Shown here: positions 52,631 to 63,332 of the stretch, piece by piece | Position numbering within the stretch: the stretch's first letter is position 1 | How the letters are laid out: each line of letters begins with the position of its first letter | Source of the DNA: Gallionella sp. | Lineage (GTDB): Bacteria; Pseudomonadota; Gammaproteobacteria; Burkholderiales; Gallionellaceae | Assembly: GCA_028707275.1 (NCBI GenBank) | Contig: JAQTUP010000002.1 | Span: forward strand, 371,198-435,197 | DNA: 64,000 nt | Direction: 5' to 3' | Notes under the pieces: generated by a model | Told to the model about the DNA's origin: nothing | Databases searched by the model: none | What the model saw: only the letters and a program-made list of their open reading frames with translations | Position numbers and translations under genes: made by a program

Positions 52631-52908
52631 TACGCTTTGACGGTGGTTTTCTTATGTTCGCCAGCCAACGCCGCACGCACCTGCGCAACGGTAAGGGCTC
52701 GCGCCGGGTTAGCCTTCAGAGCATCATAGGCCGCCCCCACTTCTTGCGACAGCCAGTTTTCCACTACACGGTCACGAGCCATCAATACGCGCAAGCCATC
52801 CCTGATCACTTCGCTTTCGGTGGCATATTCGCCGGCAGCAACCTTTGTTTTTACAATATCCGCCATCTCATTTGGCAGGGTAATACTAAATTGTTGAGTT
52901 GTGCGCAT
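52630..52908 (-). CDS. parD: ParD-type antitoxin
   Basis: 92 residues. The N-terminal ribbon-helix-helix is seen in QQFSITLPNEMADIVKTKV and the following GEYATESEVIRDGLRVL; the C-terminal part would wrap the toxin. It usually represses its own operon. A 13-base palindrome in its promoter region is a candidate operator. The pair looks intact. Confidence 0.9.
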   Translation of the reverse strand: MRTTQQFSITLPNEMADIVKTKVAAGEYATESEVIRDGLRVLMARDRVVENWLSQEVGAAYDALKANPARALTVAQVRAALAGEHKKTTVKA

Positions 52909-52930
52909 GATCAGCCTCCATTAATTCAAC

Positions 52931-52943
52931 AGGATTTAATCCT
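52931..52943. promoter_or_regulatory. Candidate ParD operator
   Basis: Perfect palindrome AGGATT-T-AATCCT, 23 bases upstream of the parD start. Ribbon-helix-helix antitoxins bind short palindromes in this position to repress their operon. Confidence 0.5.
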
Positions 52944-53216
52944 ATTCTTTTGGGTTCATCACGTCAAGAAACCACAACAGCCTTTCGGCACGAGCAACAT
53001 GCAGCAGAGACCCGCAGTTCAAAGCAAATACCAAAATCTTTCTGCCCACAAAAGGCACGGAAAAAATATTCAATACTTACAGCGGCACAACCTTACTCTG
53101 TAATGAAAAGCTGAACACGCCAGACTACCCGCGATCCGCCACCAGCGGCTTTCCGGCATCGAATTTGCTTGGCCGAAAATCAACTAACAAGACAAAGTGG
53201 AATTTCAATGGTTGAT
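52944..53216. other. Non-coding part of the accessory insert
   Basis: No convincing gene on either strand. Together with the ParD operator and attC-like site on its flanks it makes a 373-base gene-free stretch between parD and the 146-residue gene. A small inverted repeat (ATCAAC and GTTGAT) lies near its right end. Confidence 0.5.
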
Positions 53217-53280
53217 ACCCAACCGTGAAGCTAAGGGGCGCCGCGCTTTTGCGGCCTCCCGCTCGAATGACGAGTTAGCG
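53217..53280 (-). other. Candidate attC recombination site (integron cassette)
   Basis: Read on the minus strand it begins CGCTAAC one base after the stop codon of the 146-residue gene and ends GTTGGGT, which fits the attC consensus GTTRRRY. Between them two imperfectly paired arms (CATTCGAGCGGGAGGCCGC and its bulged partner) enclose a short loop, with a perfect GCCGC/GCGGC tip. The 64-base length, AAC/GTT ends, extrahelical bases and position right after a gene are the marks of an attC. No integrase is present in the window, so a lone cassette is the best reading; an ordinary hairpin cannot be excluded. Confidence 0.5.
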
Positions 53281-53281
53281 A

Positions 53282-53722
53282 TCACGGCGAGTTCACCATG
53301 CACTGACGTTTCTGCGCGGCCTTGACCAGCGTTTCTTGCTCGATTGAAAGCAGTTCTACATGAATCTTTACGCCAAAGATTCTGGCGGCCTCCGCAGCCC
53401 ATGAACTGCCCAGTAAGAAGGCTGCGGCTTCAGCGCTACCAAAGCACATGATTTTTTGCCAGCCTGGGCCAAGCTTCTTATCGATATAGGCTAACTTCAA
53501 TATGTCGGATTTTACCTTATGAAGCTGCGCGCCTTTGAGTTCTCCGACGCGCGCATAGACTTCAACAACCACTTTATTTTCCGGGTCAATTCCATCGGGT
53601 TGAACGCCAATACCCAACGTGGCCCCCGCGACAAAATGTAGACCAAGTTTCACCTCAATGCCACGCAACATGTGACTTTCTGCGATTTTCTGTTCGGTCG
53701 AATCTGATTTGTGCGATGGCAT
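53282..53722 (-). CDS. Uncharacterised protein of a possible gene cassette
   Basis: 146 residues; I do not recognise a named family. After a polar start (SHKSDSTEQKIAESHML) comes GIEVKLGLHF, then GVQPDGIDPENKVVVEVYARVG, ELKGAQLHKVKSDILKL and KIMCFGSAEAAAFLLGSSWAAEAARIFGVKI. An acidic residue, a hydrophobic strand ending in Glu, and a following conserved-looking Lys are arranged somewhat like a PD-(D/E)xK nuclease core, but that is weak inference. No signal peptide or membrane helix. It stands alone, followed immediately by the attC-like site. Confidence 0.7.
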   Translation of the reverse strand: MPSHKSDSTEQKIAESHMLRGIEVKLGLHFVAGATLGIGVQPDGIDPENKVVVEVYARVGELKGAQLHKVKSDILKLAYIDKKLGPGWQKIMCFGSAEAAAFLLGSSWAAEAARIFGVKIHVELLSIEQETLVKAAQKRQCMVNSP

Positions 53723-54102
53723 CGTTTTTGATCGCTGACGTTGAATGGACAGAACAATTCAAATATATGCAGGAGAGCATGCTGCATAAGCCGCCCTGTT
53801 ACACTGCAACCATTTGATTTTACACGATCATGAGGCTTTTACACATCAAACCACTCTGCATACTCATCGCCTCATACTGCCGGAAGCTGTGTAGTGTATT
53901 CGAAAACTTGTGCATTACCGAACGGCAGCAACTGGCACACTCCAGTCGTTTACGAAGTACCGCCTCAGGTCAATGCGTGATTAAAAATCGCGTTGTACGC
54001 ATGCAATCTGGCGCGATTCAATGGGTATGCAGTTTCTCCTGCGACCACACTTCGCACTGTCCGCCTGCCTGTCGCCTCCGTGTGGGACTGTTTATTATCG
54101 AA
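53723..54102. other. Gene-free stretch between the cassette gene and mqsA
   Basis: 380 bases. A 98-codon plus-strand frame is open here (53830-54126), but it is rich in Cys, Arg and Ser, matches no family I know and runs into mqsA on the other strand. I see no terminator, second attC or transposon end. Confidence 0.5.
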
Positions 54103-54507
54103 TCAAGCAACCAATTCTTTAATTAAATCGGGGTGCTTATCCAGCAGGCGGAACAAATTCAACACGGCGGCAACAGGTTTTGCTTGCCCGCGCTCGTAGC
54201 GGGAAAAGGCATTCTTTCCGCCACCTGCGAGCCGGGCAGCTTCCAACTGAGTGAGTTTGAGTTTCTTACGGATGCGTGCTAACTCAGCCGCCTCTTCGGC
54301 ATCTATCCGGTCACGAAAAGCCAGCCAGGCTATTTCCTCCGCTTCGTCAAACTCAATAAAACCATCCGAGCAGTGATCGCAGAACGCGCCCTTGACTTCT
54401 GATAGATAACTATGCCCCTTGTAGTTCTGTGTCACCGTTTTAGTACCGGCATGCAGCACGCCTTCTTTGCACAGAGGGCAAGATTTTTCATTCCATTTTT
54501 TCGTCAT
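54103..54507 (-). CDS. mqsA: MqsA-type antitoxin
   Basis: 134 residues. The N-terminal zinc domain has CPLC and CDHC (four cysteines), and the C-terminal helix-turn-helix reads LTQLEAARLAGGGKNAFSRYERGQAKP, close to E. coli MqsA, which binds DNA through NAFSRYE. The ending LLDKHPDLIKEL also matches. It is intact, while its partner gene just upstream is broken, leaving an antitoxin that could still act as a repressor. Confidence 0.93.
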   Translation of the reverse strand: MTKKWNEKSCPLCKEGVLHAGTKTVTQNYKGHSYLSEVKGAFCDHCSDGFIEFDEAEEIAWLAFRDRIDAEEAAELARIRKKLKLTQLEAARLAGGGKNAFSRYERGQAKPVAAVLNLFRLLDKHPDLIKELVA

Positions 54508-54508
54508 T

Positions 54509-54809
54509 TCATAACTCCTTAAACGAAACTACAAAATAATCACCGTCTCGCTGGAACTTGACGTACAGCATAATGCCGTTTCACTCGCTGTGATACACAT
54601 CTTGCCAGTCGCGATGATCCGCATGGGTAGTCATACTCTTGTAAAACTCACCGCGACCCAACTCTTTTTACCACAGCTAAGGCATCTGTTTGTGCCATAC
54701 CAGCCTGACGAATACCGTTTCGAGCCGAAACCGTCAGATTCATCGCCGAAACTGTTGTCATCTGCGTTTGAATCTCATCAAGCGAATAATGATTTTTTAG
54801 CTTTTCCAT
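54509..54809 (-). pseudogene. mqsR: Broken mqsR toxin gene
   Basis: Translating upstream of mqsA gives MEKLKNHYSLDEIQTQM and on to AVVKRVG, then in the next frame GEFYKSMTTHADHRDWQDVYHSE, a stop, and NGIMLYVKF...DYFVVSFKEL. Joined, this is a 99-residue MqsR (E. coli 98), with the Lys of FYKSM, Gln of WQDVY and Tyr of LYVKF at the known active-site places. Two lesions: one extra G in a GGG run (54657-54659) shifts the frame, and TGA at 54581-54583 replaces an expected TGG. The repaired gene would end two bases before mqsA. Confidence 0.88.
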
Positions 54810-54911
54810 GCAGCGATTATTCCCTTTAAGGTGAATTTGTCAATTCAGACAACCCCGATGATGGACGCTTACCCCAAGCAATGAAAAATGTAACGGCACA
54901 ACTTTTAATTG

Positions 54912-55550
54912 TTATTTTTCAATCGCCTGTGCAAATGCATCCAGCATGGGCTGAATCGCATCGCGCTTTAACTTGAGCGCGGCCTGATTCACCACCAGAC
55001 GCGAGGATACATCGCTGATATGCTCGACCGCCTTGAGATGATTGGCGCGCAATGTGCCGCCGCTGCTCACCAGGTCGACAATCACGTCTGACAAACCCAC
55101 CAGAGGCGCCAGCTCCATGGATCCGTACAACTTGATCAGGTCGATGTGCACGCCCTTGGCCGCAAAATGATCGCGCGCCGCCTTGACGTACTTGGTGGCC
55201 ACGCGCAGGCGCGCGCCCTGCTTCACAGCCGACTCATAGTCAAAATCGTTGTGCACCGCCACCATCATCCGGCAGCGTGCGATATTCAAATCCAGCGGCT
55301 GATACAGGCCCGCCCCGCCATGCTCACTCAACACATCCTTGCCCGCCACACCGATGTCTGCCGCGCCATACTGCACGTAAGTCGGCACGTCAGAGGCACG
55401 CACGATAATCAGGCGCACATCCGCACGGTTGGTCGACAGAATCAGTTTGCGTGACGTCTCCGGATCATCCAGGGCTTCTATGCCTGCCGCAGCCAACAAC
55501 GGCAATGTCTCTTCAAAAATCCGGCCTTTGGATAGCGCAATGGTAATCAT
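54912..55550 (-). CDS. hisG: ATP phosphoribosyltransferase, short form
   Basis: 212 residues, the HisG-S form that lacks the C-terminal regulatory domain and needs HisZ; hisZ is not in the window. [23 protein letters not shown] and [21 protein letters not shown] (PRPP site) are family signatures. It catalyses the first step of histidine synthesis. It lies downstream of murA as in many betaproteobacteria. Confidence 0.97.
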   Translation of the reverse strand: MITIALSKGRIFEETLPLLAAAGIEALDDPETSRKLILSTNRADVRLIIVRASDVPTYVQYGAADIGVAGKDVLSEHGGAGLYQPLDLNIARCRMMVAVHNDFDYESAVKQGARLRVATKYVKAARDHFAAKGVHIDLIKLYGSMELAPLVGLSDVIVDLVSSGGTLRANHLKAVEHISDVSSRLVVNQAALKLKRDAIQPMLDAFAQAIEK

Positions 55551-55576
55551 GGTGTATTGCTCTCAGTCAATTCAAT

Positions 55577-55610
55577 AAAAGGGAGAAGGGAGAAGGGAGC
55601 TCTTCCCTCT

Positions 55611-55611
<1 letters not shown>
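55577..55611. repeat. Heptamer array between murA and hisG
   Basis: Five 7-base units: AAAAGGG, AGAAGGG twice, then the inverse AGCTCTT and CCCTCTT. The central AGGGAGCTCTTCCCT can fold back. It lies in the 60-base murA-hisG spacer and touches the murA stop codon. Confidence 0.7.
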
Positions 55612-56907
<1,296 letters not shown>

Positions 56908-56912
<5 letters not shown>

Positions 56913-57150
56913 TGCTTGCTTGCGCCCATTCTTCCGGCGTGTAGGTTTTCATGGACAGCGCATGGATTTCGCCGCGCATCCGCTCGCCCAGTGCCTGAAA
57001 GACGATTTGATGGCGCTGAATGCGACTCTTACCCGCGAAGGCTGCACTCACCACGATCGCCTCAAAGTGCTGACCATCCCCGGTAACACTTAAATGGGAA
57101 GTCTCCATACCCTGCGCGATACTGACCTGAATACTTTCTGGAGTAACCAT
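56908..57150 (-). CDS. ibaG: BolA/IbaG family protein
   Basis: 80 residues with the BolA fold: GDGQHFEAIVVSAAFAGKSRIQRHQIVFQALG, including the histidines used with monothiol glutaredoxin to bind a 2Fe-2S cluster. The mla-ibaG-murA context points to IbaG rather than BolA. Its stop lies inside the TGATAAT array. Confidence 0.9.
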
Positions 57151-57203
57151 GACTATCCCCGGCTGAGTTTAAAAATTAATGCTGCCAAGCGCGACGCCGC
57201 AAC

Positions 57204-57485
57204 TCATTCACCAGGCAACATCTCGGCCACACCGTACAGGTTGGCAAGGCTCAATAAGGCATCTGGCAAATCCCTTACGCGCAAACGGCGTTTGTTACGC
57301 TCTGCGGCTCTCGCCCACCCCAGCAACATACTGACAGCGGCGGAATCAACGACTTCGACACCGGAAAAGTCCACCAGCAAGTCTTCAGTTGCAAGTCGCT
57401 GTAAACCGGACGAATACAAGGCTGGCACGGTGTCCATCGTCAACCGACCGTTCAGCATCAGGCTATCGTCGGCCTGTGCAGTCAC
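57204..57485 (-). CDS. mlaB: Phospholipid transport STAS protein MlaB
   Basis: 93 residues of STAS fold: LLVDFSGVEVVDSAAVSMLLGWARAA contains the DSA..S loop typical of the family. MlaB binds MlaF and stabilises the inner-membrane MlaFEDB complex. It overlaps mlaC by four bases. Confidence 0.9.
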   Translation of the reverse strand: MTAQADDSLMLNGRLTMDTVPALYSSGLQRLATEDLLVDFSGVEVVDSAAVSMLLGWARAAERNKRRLRVRDLPDALLSLANLYGVAEMLPGE

Positions 57486-58111
57486 TTGGCCTCTGCCTTA
57501 TGTACCGTACCCGCATTCATCCCGGACAACTCCTTAATCAGGCCGTCGATCCCGACTTGTTTAACTTTTGTATCAAACGAGCCTCGCTGACTAACGACAA
57601 TGCGCAGATTTTCTATCTCCACGTCAACAACCTTCCATTCATCGCCCACTTTTTCCATGTAGTATTTTACAGAAATCGGCTGCGTACCCTGCTTGACTAT
57701 GCGTGTAGAGACAACAGCCTGATCTGCATTGGCTGCCAGCTTCAACGGGAGCACCTGGACAACCTGATCACGGTACTGCACGAAGGCCTTGGTATAAGTG
57801 CCGACCAACATATTGCGAAATTCGGTCACCAAGGATTTTCTCTGCTCAGGCGTAGCCTGCCGCCAATTCTTTCCCATAGCCGATTTGGTCATGCGTTCAA
57901 AATCAAAGCGTGGCAACACCTTGGCATCTACCAGCTCCTGAACTTTTTTCTGATTGCCGGACTGTATTTCCTTATCGCCCTTAACGACCGACAACACTTC
58001 CTGAACAGTCGTCTGAATCACAGCATCCGGCGCGATCACCTCGGCACTTGCAGCACCCATCACGCACATGAAGCCCATCAACACGTTCCAAAATAATCTC
58101 ATCTTTTTCAC
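57482..58111 (-). CDS. mlaC: Periplasmic phospholipid carrier MlaC
   Basis: 209 residues with a signal peptide (MKKMRLFWNVLMGFMCVMGAASA, cut after about residue 23). The tolerance-protein Ttg2 fold follows (FDFERMTKSAMGKNWR-like: RFDFERMTKSAMGKNWRQAT). It ferries phospholipid between outer-membrane MlaA and the MlaFEDB complex. No mlaA is found here, so it must be elsewhere. One base separates it from mlaD. Confidence 0.94.
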   Translation of the reverse strand: MKKMRLFWNVLMGFMCVMGAASAEVIAPDAVIQTTVQEVLSVVKGDKEIQSGNQKKVQELVDAKVLPRFDFERMTKSAMGKNWRQATPEQRKSLVTEFRNMLVGTYTKAFVQYRDQVVQVLPLKLAANADQAVVSTRIVKQGTQPISVKYYMEKVGDEWKVVDVEIENLRIVVSQRGSFDTKVKQVGIDGLIKELSGMNAGTVHKAEAK

Positions 58112-58112
58112 C

Positions 58113-58577
58113 CTATTTAGTTGCCTCAGCGGCCTTGCTGTACATAAATTTACCGATCAAATCTTCCAGTACCATGGCAGATTGCGTTTGCTTCACAACC
58201 TCCCCGTTTTTCAACATCTCTGCATCTCCTCCGGGGACCAGGCCGATATACTGTTCACCCAGCAAACCCGATGTCAGAATATTGGCAAAAGTATCCTTGG
58301 GAAACTGATATCGCTTGTCCAGACTCATCACGACATTAGCCTCGTAACGCTCAGTATCGAGCGAAATCTCCGTCACGCGGCCAACCAGCACGCCCGCACT
58401 CCTGATTGAGGCCTTAGGCTTGAGTCCGCCGATATTTGAGAAATACGCATGAACCTGGTAGGTCTCGGACACGTTATAGGTACCAAGGTTCCCGACCTTC
58501 ATCGCCAGCATCACCAGCGCCGCGATCCCGGCCACCACGAACATCCCTACCCATAAATCCAATTTAGTACGTTCCAT
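58113..58577 (-). CDS. mlaD: MCE-domain phospholipid transport protein MlaD
   Basis: 154 residues. One N-terminal membrane helix (WVGMFVVAGIAALVMLAMKVG) and a single MCE domain (FSNIGGLKPKASIRSAGVLVGRVTEI). MlaD forms a hexameric ring on the complex. Three bases from mlaE. Confidence 0.96.
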   Translation of the reverse strand: MERTKLDLWVGMFVVAGIAALVMLAMKVGNLGTYNVSETYQVHAYFSNIGGLKPKASIRSAGVLVGRVTEISLDTERYEANVVMSLDKRYQFPKDTFANILTSGLLGEQYIGLVPGGDAEMLKNGEVVKQTQSAMVLEDLIGKFMYSKAAEATK

Positions 58578-58580
58578 ACT

Positions 58581-59369
58581 TCAAGCCCCTCTAAACATGA
58601 TTGCAGTCAACACAAAGTCCAACATCAAAATCGCCAGCGAAGAAGTCACCACCGTGCGCGTCGTCGCACCTGACACACCTTCGGCCGTGGGTGGCGCATC
58701 AAAACCTTCAAACAAAGCAATCACAGTGACCACCGTACCGAACACCAGACTCTTGATAACCCCATTCATGATATCTTCACGAAAATCCACCGCTGCCTGC
58801 ATTTGCGACCAGAAGGATCCCTCGTCAACACCAATTTGCACCACACCGACCAGATAGCCGCCGAATATACCCACCGCACTGAACAAGGCTGCCAGCAGTG
58901 GCATCGAAATCACACCCGCCCAAAAACGCGGCGCCACAATGCGGGCGATCGGATTAACCGCCATCATTTCCATCGCCGAAATTTGCTCCGTGGCCTTCAT
59001 CAGCCCGATTTCCGCTGTCATCGCAGAACCTGCGCGACTGGCAAACAGCAAGGCTGCCATCACAGGCCCCAACTCCCGCACCAACCCCAATGCAACCATA
59101 ACGCCCAGCGCCGACTCAGAGCCGTAACGTTTGAGCGTTTCATATCCTTGCAGCCCCAGCACCATCCCGACAAACAGCCCCGCCACAATGATGATGATGA
59201 GCGACATGACGCCGGTGGAAAATAATTCCTTGATAATCAGGTGAAAACGGCGAAAACTGTTTCCCGAATAAATCAGTGTGAGAAAAAAGAAACGCGACGC
59301 GACACCGATACGCCAAACCGCATTAACGACACGGCTTCCGATTGCTCTTATAGTACTAATTACCGCCAT
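58581..59369 (-). CDS. mlaE: Phospholipid ABC transporter permease MlaE
   Basis: 262 residues, about six membrane helices. GLFVGMVLGLQGYETLKRYGSE and LGLVRELGPVMAALLFASRAGSAMTAEIG are family hallmarks. With MlaF it forms the transporter core. Three bases from mlaF. Confidence 0.97.
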   Translation of the reverse strand: MAVISTIRAIGSRVVNAVWRIGVASRFFFLTLIYSGNSFRRFHLIIKELFSTGVMSLIIIIVAGLFVGMVLGLQGYETLKRYGSESALGVMVALGLVRELGPVMAALLFASRAGSAMTAEIGLMKATEQISAMEMMAVNPIARIVAPRFWAGVISMPLLAALFSAVGIFGGYLVGVVQIGVDEGSFWSQMQAAVDFREDIMNGVIKSLVFGTVVTVIALFEGFDAPPTAEGVSGATTRTVVTSSLAILMLDFVLTAIMFRGA

Positions 59370-59372
59370 GGT

Positions 59373-60176
59373 TCAAGCCCGCAAATTTAAATCTTGTCGA
59401 AAATCGACACCGGGATAATGGAAGGGCACAGGGCCATCCATCTCGCCATGCACAAACTGGTGCACGAAATCTTTGTCCGAAGCGCGGAGTTCATCGGGTG
59501 TGCCTTCTGCCACAATTACACCACCGGCCATAAAGTAAACATAATCCACAATCTTCAGCGACTCCTGAATGTCATGCGTGACGATAATCGAGGTCGCGCC
59601 CAGCGCATCATTCAAGCGTCGAATCAAATCGCCAATAACAGTCAGTGATATAGGATCGAGCCCCGCAAAGGGCTCGTCGTACATGATCAACATCGGATCG
59701 AGCGCCACGGTACGCGCCAGAGCCACGCGGCGCGCCATACCGCCTGACAACTCGGAGGGCATCATATTTTGCGCCCCGCGCAATCCGACCGCATGCAGCT
59801 TCATCATCACCAGATCATGGATGATATCTTCGGGCAAATCCGTGTGTTCACGCATTTGAAACGCCACATTGTCATACACCGACATATCGGTAAACAGCGC
59901 GCCGAACTGGAACAGCATGCCCATCTTGCGGCGCATGGCATACAAACCTGCCGGATCCAGCTCGTGCATCACCTGGCCGTCCATCCTGACGCAACCTTTG
60001 GTAGGTTTCAACGCGCCACCGATGTGACGCAGCAGCGTCGTCTTGCCACAACCGCTCAGGCCCATGATAGCAACCAGCCGCCCCCTGGGGAACGTCATGT
60101 TGATACCCTGCAGCACGGGGCGTTTATCGTAGGTGAAGTTAAGGTCGCGAATTTCGACCAAAGCGTTTGAAGACAA
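59373..60176 (-). CDS. mlaF: Phospholipid ABC transporter ATPase MlaF
   Basis: 267 residues. Walker A GLSGCGKTTLLRHI, signature LSGGMARRVALAR, Walker B LIMYDEPFAGLDP and switch ITHD-type VTHDIQE are all intact. It powers the complex that keeps the outer membrane asymmetric. First gene of the mlaFEDCB-ibaG-murA run. Confidence 0.97.
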   Translation of the reverse strand: MSSNALVEIRDLNFTYDKRPVLQGINMTFPRGRLVAIMGLSGCGKTTLLRHIGGALKPTKGCVRMDGQVMHELDPAGLYAMRRKMGMLFQFGALFTDMSVYDNVAFQMREHTDLPEDIIHDLVMMKLHAVGLRGAQNMMPSELSGGMARRVALARTVALDPMLIMYDEPFAGLDPISLTVIGDLIRRLNDALGATSIIVTHDIQESLKIVDYVYFMAGGVIVAEGTPDELRASDKDFVHQFVHGEMDGPVPFHYPGVDFRQDLNLRA

Positions 60177-60229
60177 AATGAAATCCTGAAGAACAAGTTT
60201 TACATTCTAAACGATAGCGCGGACTATAC

Positions 60230-61465
60230 TCAACTATTACCTTCGTCCTGACTCCTCGCAGGACCACTTTCGAAGAGCGTTTGCAGGCTCACATCAGTGC
60301 TTTTTTCAAGCTGCGCCGCACAACTGGCAAGCCATACTTTCAAAGGATCATCCCCCTGATCAGCCAGCAGCACACTGCGATCCAACACAAACAGGTGCAG
60401 TAACTCTGTCGCGCGAATATGACTCGCATCCTTCATCATCAGCCAACCTTGCCCTTCGGCCTTGCGCACCAGACCAGCACTGCTCAACCGTTGCATAATC
60501 TGCTCCAGCGCGAAAAAACCCACATGCAGTTCCTTTGACAGCGCAGACATCGTCATAATCGCTCCTTGCTGCAAGGCATCCGACATCAGCTTCAACACCC
60601 GCAAGGCATCGAGCATTTTCACCACGGCAGGCAGATAAGGAACAAGCGGGGTGCGCCAGTGCGAAAGCGACGCGGCAACCACAGCCCCCAGCAATATTGT
60701 CAGCCAGGACAAGTAAATCCACATCAGAAAAATCGGCACGCTGGCAAATGCGCCATAGACCATTTTATAGGTCGGAAAATGGCTGATATAAAGCCCGAAA
60801 ACGCGGTTCATCGTTTCAAACAGTACCGATGCCACGATTCCGCCTATCAGCGCATGACCAAGGGGAACATAACGGTTAGGCACGACGCGAAACAGCAGGA
60901 CGAACGCCAGTGTGGTGAATAATACCGGCAAGCCCTTCAACACAACCATGCCAAAGATCGGAAGATTCCGGGCATAGCCCAGCGACAGACCAACCAGCCA
61001 GGAAGTCAGCGACAGACTGGCGCCCACCAGAATAGGCGCCAGGGTGAGCACCGCCCAGTAAACGATCAAACGTTTTAACATCGGCCGGGATCTGGACACC
61101 CTCCAGATCGTATTGAACGCCTGATCAATCGTCAGCATCATCAACATGGCCGTCACAGCCAGAAACAACACGCCCAGCGCGCTAAGACGCCCCGCGCTCT
61201 CGGCGAATTCCTCCATATAATGTGCGATGACCTTACCTGCTGTTTCCGGCATCAGATTATTGAGCAAATAAGTTTTAATCTGCGTGGAAAAATCATCGAA
61301 CACAGGAAAAGCTGAAAACAATGTCAGCGCAATCGTAATGAGAGGCACCAGGGACAGCAGCGCTGTGAAAGTCAGACTGGCAGCGATCTGCGCGCAGCGA
61401 TCCTCGGCAAATCGAATAGCCACAAAACGTATAAAATCTCGCAAGTCCTGACAATTTTTTTGCAT
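60230..61465 (-). CDS. YihY/UPF0761 family membrane protein
   Basis: 411 residues. The N-terminal 290 hold six to seven membrane helices with the family motifs AASLTFTALLSLVPL and the later GAFASVPIFLMWIYLSWLTILLGA. A C-terminal cytoplasmic part of about 130 residues has a winged-helix look (MTMSALSKELHVGFFALEQIMQRL). Once annotated as ribonuclease BN, which is wrong for the family; its function is unknown. Divergent from wrbA. Confidence 0.9.
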   Translation of the reverse strand: MQKNCQDLRDFIRFVAIRFAEDRCAQIAASLTFTALLSLVPLITIALTLFSAFPVFDDFSTQIKTYLLNNLMPETAGKVIAHYMEEFAESAGRLSALGVLFLAVTAMLMMLTIDQAFNTIWRVSRSRPMLKRLIVYWAVLTLAPILVGASLSLTSWLVGLSLGYARNLPIFGMVVLKGLPVLFTTLAFVLLFRVVPNRYVPLGHALIGGIVASVLFETMNRVFGLYISHFPTYKMVYGAFASVPIFLMWIYLSWLTILLGAVVAASLSHWRTPLVPYLPAVVKMLDALRVLKLMSDALQQGAIMTMSALSKELHVGFFALEQIMQRLSSAGLVRKAEGQGWLMMKDASHIRATELLHLFVLDRSVLLADQGDDPLKVWLASCAAQLEKSTDVSLQTLFESGPARSQDEGNS

Positions 61466-61497
61466 TCCGATTCTCTTGATTTCCGTGGCGAAGCTAA

Positions 61498-62894
<1,397 letters not shown>

Positions 62895-63020
62895 GCCGCC
62901 TGTGTCGGGCGCTGCGCAGAAACATTTGCGCGACCACCTGTTTCTATGGATAATGCCCGGCCTAGCCTACAACCAGTATGCGCACACCCGCCGCATCAAA
63001 TCACTCGCAAGGAAGAAAAA

Positions 63021-63236
63021 ATGAAAGCCAACATCCATCCTGATTACCATGAAATTACCGTAACATGCAGTTGCGGCAACAGCTTCAAGACGCATTCATC
63101 CATGGCTAAAACCACGCTGAACGTCGAAGTTTGTTCTGAATGCCACCCGTTTTACACCGGCACACAGAAGATTGTAGACACCGCTGGACGTATTGATAAG
63201 TTCCGTCAAAAATACGCCACAAAAGCAGCAGCATAA
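63021..63236 (+). CDS. rpmE: 50S ribosomal protein L31 (zinc-binding form)
   Basis: 71 residues starting [32 protein letters not shown] precedes the ATG. The cysteines of CSCG and CSEC form the zinc site of the C+ type. L31 bridges the subunits. A strong terminator follows. Confidence 0.97.
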   Translation: MKANIHPDYHEITVTCSCGNSFKTHSSMAKTTLNVEVCSECHPFYTGTQKIVDTAGRIDKFRQKYATKAAA

Positions 63237-63274
63237 CAATCTGCAAGGGGGAACCCTTTGCACGGTATCCCATC

Positions 63275-63298
63275 AAAGGGCAGCGTTTGCTGCCCTTT
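63275..63298 (+). terminator. Intrinsic terminator after rpmE
   Basis: Perfect 10-bp stem AAAGGGCAGC/GCTGCCCTTT with GTTT loop, ending in TTTGTTATTT. It separates rpmE from the M48 peptidase gene. Confidence 0.88.
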
Positions 63299-63332
63299 GT
63301 TATTTGGCAGGCGCACACTAACGGGGATAAAC

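Noticed and set aside
53830..54126. 98-codon plus-strand frame between the cassette gene and mqsA
   Set aside because: No family likeness, unusual Cys/Arg/Ser content, no ribosome site, and it overlaps the mqsA end on the other strand.
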